From Bacteroidota bacterium (GTDB taxonomy: Bacteria > Bacteroidota > Bacteroidia > Bacteroidales > JAADGE01), in contig JAJRUH010000065.1 of NCBI GenBank assembly GCA_024277895.1, forward strand, positions 1 to 56,808: a DNA stretch of 56,808 bases, written 5' to 3'. The notes beneath the pieces are model-generated. The model was not told the origin of the DNA and ran no database searches. It worked only from the letters and a program-made list of their open reading frames with translations. How positions within the stretch are numbered: the first letter of the stretch is position 1; each line of letters starts with the position of its first letter. Shown in pieces: positions 19,767 to 28,139 of the stretch. The translations under genes and the position numbers were made by a program.

Positions 19767-19882
19767 GATAAAAAGTTTAGATTAAACTTGATATTTTATT
19801 TCCCTATTCGGATATTATCAGGAAATAATTCAAATTAAATTTAAAAAAATTATCCGACAAACTGTTCAATCAGTTATTTTAA

Positions 19883-19890
19883 TATATTTG
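19883..19890 (+). promoter_or_regulatory. Bacteroidota -7 box for the UbiA gene
   Basis: TATATTTG matches TAnnTTTG, 28 nt before the ATG at 19918. The -33 box is weak. Confidence 0.45.
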
Positions 19891-19917
19891 TACAAATAAA
19901 AATATAAAGTTTCTATT

Positions 19918-20892
19918 ATGTTAGTCCATTTTTTAAAATTAATCAGAATAAAAAATCTTATAATTATCGCAGCCACACAATATTTAATGCGCTATGCGGT
20001 TATTTTTCCGATTTTAGAATCACGAGGATACAAATCACAATTCAGTGATTTTAATTTCTTTCTGTTAGTTTTAACAACAATTCTTCTTGCAGCGGCAGGA
20101 TATGCCATTAATGATTATTTTGATACTAAAACCGACTTAATCAATCGTCCGGAAACGGTTGTTGTGGGAAAACATATCAACCGTCGACATGTTATGACTT
20201 TACATATTATTTTTAATACTGTTGCGATAATATTAGGTTTTTACATTTCTTATCAAATTCATCTTTGGAAACTTCTTTATATTTATATCATTATTACAGG
20301 TTTACTTTGGTTTTATTCGACTTCTTATAAAAAACAATTTCTTATAGGAAATATAATAATTGCATTTTTAACGGCTATGGTTCCGTTAATGACAGTTTTA
20401 TATGAAATTCCGCCGCTTAACAAAGAATATTTTGACACCTTGCTTGAACTGAAAGACAATTTTAATGATTTATTCTTTTGGGTTACGGGTTTTTCGGCTT
20501 TTGCCTTTATTACAATATTAAATCGAGAAATTATAAAAGACGTTGAAGATTTTGAAGGAGATGCTGCCTACGGCAGCAGAACAATGCCGGTGGTTGCCGG
20601 AATTAAAACATCAAAAATTGTTACTGTTTCGTTAAGTATTATAACAATAGCTTTATTAGTTTTTATTTACATTAAATATTTGATGTATCCTTGTTCAAGT
20701 TGCATTACAATTGACTATATATCAGCAATATACTTGAGCCTATTTGTTGTATTTCCGTCCTTAATAATGATGTATCTGATTATTAATGCTAAAGATAAAA
20801 AAGATTGGCATCGAGCAAGCACTTTATCAAAAATTATTATGCTTTTCGGGATATTGTATGCTCTGATTGTGTGGTATAATTTTACACATTAA
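19918..20892 (+). CDS. UbiA-family prenyltransferase (GGGP geranylgeranyltransferase type)
   Basis: This 324-residue polytopic membrane protein has both Mg-prenyl-diphosphate Asp motifs of UbiA enzymes: N65-D66-x-x-D69-x3-D73 (NDYFDTKTD) and D208-x2-D211-x3-D215 (KDVEDFEGD). Bacteroidota proteins of this kind are annotated as geranylgeranylglycerol-phosphate geranylgeranyltransferases, which attach isoprenoid chains to glycerol phosphate. Other possibilities are menaquinone or tocopherol-type prenyl transfer. It lies 35 bp before the maf gene. The membrane-bound prenyltransferase call is secure; the acceptor is uncertain. Confidence 0.85.
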   Translation: MLVHFLKLIRIKNLIIIAATQYLMRYAVIFPILESRGYKSQFSDFNFFLLVLTTILLAAAGYAINDYFDTKTDLINRPETVVVGKHINRRHVMTLHIIFNTVAIILGFYISYQIHLWKLLYIYIIITGLLWFYSTSYKKQFLIGNIIIAFLTAMVPLMTVLYEIPPLNKEYFDTLLELKDNFNDLFFWVTGFSAFAFITILNREIIKDVEDFEGDAAYGSRTMPVVAGIKTSKIVTVSLSIITIALLVFIYIKYLMYPCSSCITIDYISAIYLSLFVVFPSLIMMYLIINAKDKKDWHRASTLSKIIMLFGILYALIVWYNFTH

Positions 20893-20927
20893 TATTCGGA
20901 GTTTCTAATTTTAAAATAAAAAATTTA

Positions 20928-21509
20928 ATGAATTTCCTTTCTGATAAAAAAATTTTACTTGCTTCAAAATCACCGAGAAGAAAGCAACTTTTGAAGGATA
21001 CAGGTTTTAGTTTTACAGTTATAAAAGGTAAAGAAGTTGACGAAAGCATTCCCGAAAAGATTACAGGAAAAGATGTTGCAATTTTTCTTGCCGATTTAAA
21101 AGCCGATGCATATACCAATGAAATTAAAGAAAATACAATATTAATTACGGCAGATACAATTGTTTGCTTAAACGATAAAATTCTGGGAAAACCAAAAGAT
21201 TACGAAGATGCTTTTAACATTTTACAATCTCTTTCCGGCAAGGAACACAAAGTAATTACCGGAGTTTCTGTTCGTTCTGCCGAAAAGCAAATTTCTTTTG
21301 CAGATGAAACTTCCGTAAAATTTAAAGATTTAAGCAAAGAAGAAATTGACTATTACATAACAAATTACAAGCCTTACGACAAAGCCGGCGCATACGGAAT
21401 TCAGGAATGGATAGGTTATATAGGAATTACCGAAATCAAAGGTTCATATTTTAATGTAATGGGCTTGCCGGTTCAAAAAATCTATGAAATTTTAAAGAAA
21501 TTTGCTTAA
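20928..21509 (+). CDS. maf: Maf family nucleoside triphosphate pyrophosphatase
   Basis: This 193-residue protein begins MNFLSDKKILLASKSPRRKQLL, the Maf/YhdE signature SxSPRRxxLL. It also has ADTIVCLNDKILGKPKD and KAGAYGIQEWIGYIGITEIKGSYFNVMGLP. It hydrolyses non-canonical dNTPs or dTTP/UTP as a house-cleaning enzyme. Length and motifs are complete. It is convergent with nadE: their stop codons overlap by two bases (nadE TTA at 21506-21508 and maf TAA at 21507-21509), so there is no room for a terminator between them. Confidence 0.92.
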   Translation: MNFLSDKKILLASKSPRRKQLLKDTGFSFTVIKGKEVDESIPEKITGKDVAIFLADLKADAYTNEIKENTILITADTIVCLNDKILGKPKDYEDAFNILQSLSGKEHKVITGVSVRSAEKQISFADETSVKFKDLSKEEIDYYITNYKPYDKAGAYGIQEWIGYIGITEIKGSYFNVMGLPVQKIYEILKKFA

Positions 21510-22333
21510 AAATACGGTTCATCGGTAATTTTATTTCTCGGAATATTATAAGGATTATTGCGTTTAAATTCAGAAGCAAGTTTTCTTTTCACAACTTTAT
21601 GATTTAACACATTATTATCATTCTGATTTTTTAAGTATTGTATTAAAATTGTATCAACTTCTTCATAAGACGATGCTCCGATTTGATCCAAATCGCTGTT
21701 TGTAATTCCGAGCCCGTCGGTAGGAACGGCATCAATACACGCATCAAGTGCTTTCGCCTGTTCTTTGTTTTCAATATTGTCAACTAAAAATCTCGACATT
21801 GCATAAACTTCGGTTTTCCAAAGATTTTGTATCATTCCGTAATCTCCCACATCACCGTGCAATGTCCAGAAACCGAGTAATAACTCAGTATAATTATCGG
21901 TTGAAAGCACCATTCCTTTGTATTTTGCAGCCAAATCATACAGATACATCATACGTAAACGTGCTTTAACATTTCCTTGCCTAATTTTATATGCATGTTC
22001 ATTTTTATCAACTGTTTCAAAGTCTTCAGCAATCCCGGGTATAATATCATTAAAAGTTTCCGATAAATTAACTTCTGTAAAATTATGACCGAAAGTTTTG
22101 CCTATATCTTCTGCCCTTTTAATTTCTTCGGATTTATTTGTTGAAATCGTGATGCTTCGGCAGTGTAATGTTGTGCCGGTTTCTTCACAAACAGGACGAG
22201 CCAAAGCTGCACACAAAGCACTGTCGATACCTCCTGAAACACCCAATACTAAAGACTGCAAAGGACTTTTCTGCATATATTTTTTTAATTCTGATTGTAT
22301 ATTTTTAACTGCTGATTTATAATTTTGTATCAT
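21506..22333 (-). CDS. nadE: NAD+ synthase (ammonia/glutamine-dependent core)
   Basis: This 275-residue protein has the PP-loop ATP-binding motif SGGIDS (residues 33-38), ...VLSTDNYTELLLGFWTLHGDVGDYGMI and an adenylation-domain ending NKITDEPYF. The N-terminal nitrilase domain of the two-domain enzyme is absent, so this is the short form using ammonia or a separate amidase. It amidates deamido-NAD+ in the last step of NAD synthesis. It is transcribed on the minus strand, apparently alone, and its 3' end overlaps maf. Confidence 0.95.
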   Translation of the reverse strand: MIQNYKSAVKNIQSELKKYMQKSPLQSLVLGVSGGIDSALCAALARPVCEETGTTLHCRSITISTNKSEEIKRAEDIGKTFGHNFTEVNLSETFNDIIPGIAEDFETVDKNEHAYKIRQGNVKARLRMMYLYDLAAKYKGMVLSTDNYTELLLGFWTLHGDVGDYGMIQNLWKTEVYAMSRFLVDNIENKEQAKALDACIDAVPTDGLGITNSDLDQIGASSYEEVDTILIQYLKNQNDNNVLNHKVVKRKLASEFKRNNPYNIPRNKITDEPYF

Positions 22334-22386
22334 AATATGTTTTAATTTTGCGTAAAAGTAAATAATTAGCCAAAAAAACTGAAATA

Positions 22387-22419
22387 TTTTTTGCTTATAA
22401 ATAAAGATAACTATCTTTG
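22387..22419 (+). promoter_or_regulatory. Bacteroidota promoter for rpmE2
   Basis: TTTTTTG (-33, 22387-22393) is followed after 18 nt by TATCTTTG (-7, 22412-22419), matching the Bacteroidota sigma-ABfr consensus. The ribosomal protein start codon is 44 nt beyond. Confidence 0.75.
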
Positions 22420-22463
22420 CACTCCGAAATTTGAAAGAGTATAAGAATACAAATATTACAAAA

Positions 22464-22715
22464 ATGAAAAAAGATATCCATCCGAAGAATTACAGAGAAG
22501 TCGTATTTAAAGATATGTCTAACGAAGAAATAAGAATTGTGAGATCAGCTGCTCCCGCTAAAGAAACTATTGAAATTGAAGGTAAAGAGTATCCTTTAAT
22601 TAAAATGGAAATTTCCAGCAGTTCGCATCCTTTTTACACAGGTAAAATGAAATTTGTGGATTCTGCCGGTCGTGTTGATAAATTTAACCAACGATATAAA
22701 AAGAAAACAAAATAA
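22464..22715 (+). CDS. rpmE2: 50S ribosomal protein L31 type B
   Basis: I choose the ATG at 22464, not the earlier TTG at 22431, because L31 begins [15 protein letters not shown] and the promoter and leader fit. The protein has 83 residues, the normal type-B length, and contains no cysteine, so it lacks the zinc ribbon of type-A L31. The signature [48 protein letters not shown] is typical. It is flanked by a strong promoter and a rho-independent terminator and is probably monocistronic. Confidence 0.95.
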   Translation: MKKDIHPKNYREVVFKDMSNEEIRIVRSAAPAKETIEIEGKEYPLIKMEISSSSHPFYTGKMKFVDSAGRVDKFNQRYKKKTK

Positions 22716-22737
22716 TTCTTTTAAAATATTTAACAGA

Positions 22738-22767
22738 AGCTCTGCAATTACGGCAGAGCTTTTTTTA
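22738..22767 (+). terminator. Rho-independent terminator of rpmE2
   Basis: A perfect 8-bp stem AGCTCTGC/GCAGAGCT with a 7-nt loop is followed by seven T residues. Confidence 0.9.
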
Positions 22768-22820
22768 TATTAATTTTTTAATCTTAAATTTACATATTTT
22801 AAAATTAAAAAAAATTAAGA

Positions 22821-24011
22821 ATGAACATTATATTATTTGACGGTGCCGAAAGAGAAAACCTTTTACCTTTAACTTTCACACGACCTGTTGCCGCATTGAG
22901 AATCGGGATTTTAACAATTAAAGAAAAATGGGAACTTTCTTTAAAAACTTCGGTTTCATTTTTAACGCAAAACTATTTAAGAAAAAAATTTCCGTTTAAA
23001 ACAGAAAAGAGAAACTATCTGATAAACGGCTCTGTTTTTCCGAATAAATCTCTAATCTGCGAAATTAAAAAATTAGAAGCCGGCGAGTTATTAATTAAAA
23101 ACAACAAACCGATTGCAGCCTGCATAAAAGACTTCAGAGTTGAAACAATTAATTTTGAGCATTTTGACGATTTTAAATTAATTCAATCCGAATCCGATTT
23201 TTCTCAAATAAAATTTCCTTGGGATATTTTTTCTTTAAACGGTCAGGAAATTGAAAATGATTTCAAACTTATTACAAAAGGCAGAAAATCGCAAAAATTA
23301 AGCCCTGCCGTTAGTACAAATCAGGCTGAAAATATTTTTTTAGAAGCCGGTGCAAAAGTTGAGTTCGCAACTTTGATTCCGGATAACGGATACATATACA
23401 TAGGCAAAGATGCTGAAATAATGGCAGGTTCAATCGTTAAAGGATCATTTGCTTTATGCGAACATTCTGTTTTAAAAATAGCTGCTAAGATATACGGACC
23501 CACAACTGTCGGTCCGTATTCAAAAGTTGGCGGAGAGGTTAATAATTGTGTAATTCAGGGATATTCGAATAAAGGGCATGACGGTTTTCTGGGAAATTCA
23601 GTTATCGGAGAATGGTGTAACTTGGGTGCGGATACAAACAATTCTAATCTTAAAAACAACTATGCGGAAGTAAAATTATGGAACTATACTAAGAAGGGTT
23701 TTATAAAATCGGGTCTTCAATTTTGCGGTTTAATTATGGGTGATCATTCCAAATGCGGGATAAATACTATGTTTAATACCGGAACAGTTGTAGGAGTAAG
23801 TGCAAATATTTTCGGATCCGGATTTCCGAGAAATTTTATTCCTTCATTTTCGTGGGGAGGTGCTTCCGGATTTACGACTTACAAATTGCCTAAAGTTTTT
23901 GAAACAGCAAAACTCGTTATGCAACGTCGTAACATTGAATCAGATGAAACCGAACAAGCAATATTAAAAGAGATTTTTAAACAAACAGAAGAATTCAGAA
24001 CACAATATTAA
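22821..24011 (+). CDS. GlmU-like sugar nucleotidyltransferase / acyltransferase (TIGR03991 type)
   Basis: This 396-residue protein begins MNIILFDGAERENLLPLTFTRPVAALRIGILTIKEKWE. It ends in a left-handed beta-helix with hexapeptide-like turns: GAKVEFATLIPDNGYIYIGKDAEIMAGSIVKGSFALCEHSVLKIAAKIYGPTTVGPYSKVGGEVNNCVIQGYSNKGHDGFLGNSVIGEWCNLGADTNNSNLKNNY. I recognise it as the Bacteroidota GlmU-like family that pairs a degenerate nucleotidyltransferase with an acyltransferase helix and may supply UDP-GlcNAc. The usual LxxGxGTRMxS loop at the N-terminus is not present, so pyrophosphorylase activity is uncertain. Confidence 0.7.
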   Translation: MNIILFDGAERENLLPLTFTRPVAALRIGILTIKEKWELSLKTSVSFLTQNYLRKKFPFKTEKRNYLINGSVFPNKSLICEIKKLEAGELLIKNNKPIAACIKDFRVETINFEHFDDFKLIQSESDFSQIKFPWDIFSLNGQEIENDFKLITKGRKSQKLSPAVSTNQAENIFLEAGAKVEFATLIPDNGYIYIGKDAEIMAGSIVKGSFALCEHSVLKIAAKIYGPTTVGPYSKVGGEVNNCVIQGYSNKGHDGFLGNSVIGEWCNLGADTNNSNLKNNYAEVKLWNYTKKGFIKSGLQFCGLIMGDHSKCGINTMFNTGTVVGVSANIFGSGFPRNFIPSFSWGGASGFTTYKLPKVFETAKLVMQRRNIESDETEQAILKEIFKQTEEFRTQY

Positions 24012-24066
24012 AAAAATTGAAATTATATTACACTGTTTTTTTTCAGTAAGAATAACAAATTAAAAT

Positions 24067-24382
24067 AGGGCTTGCTGAAAAGTTCACAGGTGCATTAGAT
24101 TTCAAGTTTCTCGTTTGAAGTCGTATATAAATACCTTAAATCCGCAAGTCATCGTATCAGTGTATTAGCAAACAGCCTGTTAGGTTTAAACCTGTTTTAC
24201 TTAAATTGAAATAGTGATACGATGACTATCAACAGAAAGATGATGTGCCCGTGGGCAGCTAAAATATTTTACACAAGTGCAAGGAAATAGGGTGAAATGA
24301 ATTAAAAGCCTTGCACTTGTATATGTAAATAACCTTATAAGTAACTGAAACACAAATATATTAGCGTTTTTCAGTAAGCCCT
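24067..24382 (+). mobile_element. MITE-like element copy A (316 bp)
   Basis: The element is bounded by terminal inverted repeats: AGGGCTTGCTGAAAAGTTCA on the left, and TTTTTCAGTAAGCCCT on the right, whose complement is AGGGCTTACTGAAAA. Both sides are directly flanked by AAAAT (24062-24066 and 24383-24387), a 5-bp target duplication. It has no coding potential. Inside are a perfect 13-bp inverted repeat (24147-24159 with 24215-24227) and a perfect 12-bp inverted repeat (24273-24284 with 24309-24320). The reverse complement of copy B (44759-44993) matches it over a 34-nt identical block (24101-24134) and a nearly identical right half. Copy A holds an extra hairpin segment of about 80 bp. Confidence 0.85.
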
Positions 24383-24396
24383 AAAATAAACAGAAA

Positions 24397-24425
24397 AGCC
24401 GTCAAAAATACTGACGGCTTTTTTG
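24397..24425. terminator. Bidirectional terminator at the 3' end of the 24443 gene
   Basis: A perfect 8-bp stem AGCCGTCA/TGACGGCT with a 7-nt loop is flanked by A-rich and T-rich tracts, so it works for the minus-strand gene ending at 24443 and for the plus strand. Confidence 0.85.
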
Positions 24426-24442
24426 TGAAAAAATATTTTTCA

Positions 24443-24883
24443 TCAGTATGAAAATCCTACAACAACCGCAATACAACCGCTTTGCGGTTTTTTATCTTTT
24501 GCGGCTTCGGGAACTTCTACTGAAATTATTAAATTTTGGTTTTTATCGGAAACAAAATCCCAACTTTCTTCTTTCGTTATATTACTGTCATACAATACTT
24601 GTCGTTGAAAATTAGTAACTTTAAAGTTTAATTTCGGCATATTTTCAGCACCTACAACAACAATTCGGTACGTGCGTCCTTTAAAAAACGATTTATAGAT
24701 ATCAACATTATCTCCTTCACGTAAAGGTAGTGCGTTAAATCGAGCTTCAGGAATATATTTACTGGTATCCAGATACGTAAACCCTTTTGTTTTAACGAGA
24801 TCAATACATTGAGCATTAGCCGAAGTTAAAGCAATAAAGACAAATAATGCCGTTGCAATAATATGTTTAACTTTCAAATTCAT
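24443..24883 (-). CDS. Small secreted protein, unknown function
   Basis: This 146-residue protein has a signal peptide (MNLKVKHIIATALFVFIALTSANAQ). The mature part is short and rich in beta-type residues (FKGRTYRIVVVGAENMPKLNFKVTNFQRQVLYDSNITKEESWDFVSDKNQNLIISVEVPEA). It probably lies in the periplasm or outer-membrane space. I do not recognise the family. It is the downstream gene of a pair with the lipoprotein at 24901 (gap 17 bp), so they are likely co-transcribed. Confidence 0.6.
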   Translation of the reverse strand: MNLKVKHIIATALFVFIALTSANAQCIDLVKTKGFTYLDTSKYIPEARFNALPLREGDNVDIYKSFFKGRTYRIVVVGAENMPKLNFKVTNFQRQVLYDSNITKEESWDFVSDKNQNLIISVEVPEAAKDKKPQSGCIAVVVGFSY

Positions 24884-24900
24884 TTTTTCCTGATTTAAAT

Positions 24901-25719
24901 TTATACAATATAACTATTACGGACTTGTTTGATTAAATCGCAAAATTTCTTGAAATTTTCATCAGACATATTATCCTCAAGTAATAAGTATAATTTGTAA
25001 ATTTTATCAATATCATTTTTTAAAGGCATCAATGTTTTATCACCTTTTACGTTTTCCAATGCTTTATTCATTAACTCAAGCGAAATTTTCTGAGCCAAAA
25101 TACTTTCGGTAAGCTGAGGATTTGTTTCGGGAGAATCATTTGATAACGAAACTGCAATATATTGTGCTTCAACCCAACCGCCGATTAAAATCATTGTAAT
25201 TACCTTTTGTCGATTATTTTCCCTCAAATAAGCATCTGTATTCATAAAAGATTCATTGATAATTTTCATCATATGCTCTTTATCCAGTTTATTGTTTTTA
25301 ATCATATCCAAATGACGTTTTTCAATAGATTGTGTGATACCTATTTCCTCTGACATCCCTTTTACAATATCCAAATAATCGTATGTAATTTGTTCTTGAT
25401 CAAAAAGACTTGCATAGCTTAAATCTGCTGTATAAATGCCGATATTTAAAGCAATTTTTGAGTTTGTATTATATTTTTTATAATTTGAGCTTGGATTAAT
25501 AATATCTTTATTAAAATGCAAATCAGGATTATCAATAAGCATAACAGCCATATCGGAAGGTGCCAGCATAGAAATTAATATTTCTTCACGAATATCGGAA
25601 GAATCTATCGTTTCACCTGTTAATTCATCCGTATTTGCATTTTCGCCGGAATTACAGCTGCTCATAAACCAAGTCGCCAGTCCGAAGAGAAAAATTAATG
25701 GAAAAAATCTTCTTTTCAT
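24901..25719 (-). CDS. Lipoprotein of unknown function
   Basis: I place the start at the ATG at 25719 (MKRRFFPLIFLFGLATWFMSSC) rather than 27 nt upstream, because it gives a standard lipoprotein signal with the lipobox ending MSSC. The mature protein is helical and acidic/polar with no recognised catalytic motif. It has about 272 residues and probably sits on the periplasmic or outer-membrane face. The adjacent small secreted protein (24443) lies 17 bp downstream in the same direction. Function unknown. Confidence 0.65.
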   Translation of the reverse strand: MKRRFFPLIFLFGLATWFMSSCNSGENANTDELTGETIDSSDIREEILISMLAPSDMAVMLIDNPDLHFNKDIINPSSNYKKYNTNSKIALNIGIYTADLSYASLFDQEQITYDYLDIVKGMSEEIGITQSIEKRHLDMIKNNKLDKEHMMKIINESFMNTDAYLRENNRQKVITMILIGGWVEAQYIAVSLSNDSPETNPQLTESILAQKISLELMNKALENVKGDKTLMPLKNDIDKIYKLYLLLEDNMSDENFKKFCDLIKQVRNSYIV

Positions 25720-25839
25720 AATAGTTTTATTTAATGTCTGAAACACAAATTAAATAAAAAAAATCCATTCTTTAAAATTAATAGTATAAATGTTCCGAAA
25801 ACATTTATAAAACGTCAAAATCACAGATTAATTATTTAA

Positions 25840-25870
25840 TTTGTCATTTAAAAATTAAACCGTATTTTTG
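25840..25870 (+). promoter_or_regulatory. Bacteroidota promoter for the cache-GAF-PAS gene
   Basis: TTTG (25840-25843) is followed after 19 nt by TATTTTTG (25863-25870), a good match to the Bacteroidota consensus, 50 nt before the ATG at 25921. Confidence 0.75.
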
Positions 25871-25920
25871 TGTTAAAGAGGTAAAAAGATTTAAAAAACT
25901 TTCAATACAAATTCAGAAAA

Positions 25921-28137
25921 ATGTCTTTAAAGAAAAAATTTGTATATTTCATAGCCATACCGATTATTATTCTTTCAATTTTATTATGGCTTATTTTAAA
26001 TTTAAAATTTAATTCATATAACAAAAACATGTCTTTTGAAGAAGTCAGCAATTCTTCTAATCTCTTTTCGATGTATATTTATGACAGATTAAAAGCTGAC
26101 AAAGATGTATTAAAGACACTGGAAAATGTTCTCGAAAAAGATAATTTAAATTTATATAAAGAAAATAAAACAACTTTTCAATTATTAAAAAATGTTTTAA
26201 TTCAAAACCATAATTATAAAGCTGTTTGGTATATAATTAAAAGTGATAACGAAATTGATAATACGAAAATTATAAAAGTTTCTAAAGAAGACCAAAAAAT
26301 TGTATCTTCCGAAAAGATTTTAAATACAAAAGATTTAAACTATAAAAATATTCTTTTAAAAGCTTCTGCCGGCGAAAAAGAAATTTTCATCAGCAATAAT
26401 CATAAGAATAATAATATCATAAGTATTTCAATTCCTTTAAAAGTGAATTATACATTTGTAGGTATTTGCAGTATTGATATGAATTTCAAAGAGATTTTGA
26501 GTAACTATTACAAAAAGTTTTCAAAAAAAAATCAATACAGTTTTATATTGACTGATAATAATGATTTTATAGGCAATTCGGATATTGATTTTATTAAAGA
26601 TGACTTCATAAATGCGTTTGACAGCAAACAAACAGATTACAATACAAATAAGAAAATCACTTTCGATTTCAACTCAGGAAATGAGCAATATTTTGCTTCC
26701 GTAAAACAATTAAGTTTAAAATCAGGAGACAGTAAATGGCAAACATCTGTTATTATAAAAAATCAAAAAAACGAAGCCTTATTTTCAGAACTATATTTTC
26801 CGGCTTTACGTTTATTTATTATTCTCATAATTATTGCATTACTTTTATTTTGGCTTATCTATTTCAAAATAATAAACAGACTAAATGAAACTAAAAAAGT
26901 AATAAATGCAGTTGCATACGGCAGATTAGAAGAAATTAAAAAACTTAACATTTCTTCCGATGATGAACTTTCGGAAATTAATGCTTCGATTAACAAACTG
27001 AATAATAATTTAGATAATACGGCAAAATATATTGAAGAAATATATAAAGGTAATATTACCTTTGATTATAAACCAGTAAGTAAAAATGAAAAAATAGGCA
27101 ATTTAACAGTTGAGTTAGCAAAAAATATTAAACACTCTAAAGAAGAAGAAAAAAAGCGAAAGAGAGAAGACACAATTCAAAATTGGATTACTAAAGGGGC
27201 TGCATTATTTGCAGAAATTATCAGAGATTATTCCGATAATCTTGAAGAGTTGTCTTATGCAATTGTCAGTAAGTTAGTAAATTACACAGATGCCGACCAA
27301 GGCGGGATATTTGTAATTAATGAAAATGAGAAAAATGAAAAGTATATTGAACTGCTTGCAAGTTATGCGTATGACAGAAGGAAAATGCTTGAAAAACGTA
27401 TTCCGTACGGGGTCGGACTTGTCGGAAGATGTATTTTGGAACGTGAAACTATTTTTATGACAAAAATTCCGGATAATTATTTGAATATTACTTCCGGATT
27501 AGGAGACGACAAACCTAAAACATTAATTATAGTTCCGCTGATTTTTCACGAAGAAGTTTATGGTGTTGTTGAATTGGCTTCTTTTAAATATCTTGACGAG
27601 TATAAAATTAAATTAATAGAACAAGTGAGTGAGAGTATTGCGTCCGCTATTTCAATGGTAAAAATTAATACTCGAACGGCAGAATTGCTTCGTGAAACAA
27701 AAATCAAATCAGAACAATCAGCTTCTCAGGAAGAAGAAATCAGACAAAATATCGAAGAGATGCAAGCTGTTTCCGACGGTTTAAACCAAAAACTGGAAGA
27801 AGTTTCAAATACCTTATCGGCAATTAAAGAAACTGCAAATATTGCGGAATTTGATATGCAGGGAAGAATAACCGAAATAAGCGATAATTATCTGAAATTG
27901 TTAAAAAAAGAAAGAGAAGATATTATCGGAAAAGTGCAGGGAAGTTTCAGTTCCGAAGCTCCAAATCCGGAATCATTTAAAAAATTCTGGGATGAACTGC
28001 AAAAAGGTAAAGTGAAAGAATTTACTCAAGTTATACAAGTTAACGACAAAATGCTTAAAATCTCAAGTACTTATCATCCCGTAAAAAATGCCGCCGGTAA
28101 TGTATTTAAAGTTGTAAGTATTGCAAATATCGTATAA
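25921..28137 (+). CDS. Membrane sensor with cache, HAMP, GAF and PAS domains, no kinase
   Basis: This 738-residue protein has TM1 (about residues 7-29), then an extracytoplasmic cache-like sensor region (30-295) and TM2 (about 296-316). A HAMP-like linker follows, then a GAF domain (about 430-580, IVNENEKNEKYIELLASYAYDRRKMLEKRIPYGVGLVGRCILERETIF), a coiled coil (about 590-640) and a C-terminal PAS domain with FDMQGRITEISDNYLKLLKKEREDIIGK. It has no histidine kinase, GGDEF or methyl-accepting domain, so the output must be protein-protein contact or a separate partner. It is convergent with rpe, with only 2 bp between the stop codons. Confidence 0.75.
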   Translation: MSLKKKFVYFIAIPIIILSILLWLILNLKFNSYNKNMSFEEVSNSSNLFSMYIYDRLKADKDVLKTLENVLEKDNLNLYKENKTTFQLLKNVLIQNHNYKAVWYIIKSDNEIDNTKIIKVSKEDQKIVSSEKILNTKDLNYKNILLKASAGEKEIFISNNHKNNNIISISIPLKVNYTFVGICSIDMNFKEILSNYYKKFSKKNQYSFILTDNNDFIGNSDIDFIKDDFINAFDSKQTDYNTNKKITFDFNSGNEQYFASVKQLSLKSGDSKWQTSVIIKNQKNEALFSELYFPALRLFIILIIIALLLFWLIYFKIINRLNETKKVINAVAYGRLEEIKKLNISSDDELSEINASINKLNNNLDNTAKYIEEIYKGNITFDYKPVSKNEKIGNLTVELAKNIKHSKEEEKKRKREDTIQNWITKGAALFAEIIRDYSDNLEELSYAIVSKLVNYTDADQGGIFVINENEKNEKYIELLASYAYDRRKMLEKRIPYGVGLVGRCILERETIFMTKIPDNYLNITSGLGDDKPKTLIIVPLIFHEEVYGVVELASFKYLDEYKIKLIEQVSESIASAISMVKINTRTAELLRETKIKSEQSASQEEEIRQNIEEMQAVSDGLNQKLEEVSNTLSAIKETANIAEFDMQGRITEISDNYLKLLKKEREDIIGKVQGSFSSEAPNPESFKKFWDELQKGKVKEFTQVIQVNDKMLKISSTYHPVKNAAGNVFKVVSIANIV

Positions 28138-28139
28138 TT

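Noticed and set aside
22431..22463. Upstream TTG start for L31
   Set aside because: Would add 11 residues not seen in L31; the ATG at 22464 gives the standard MKKDIHP start.
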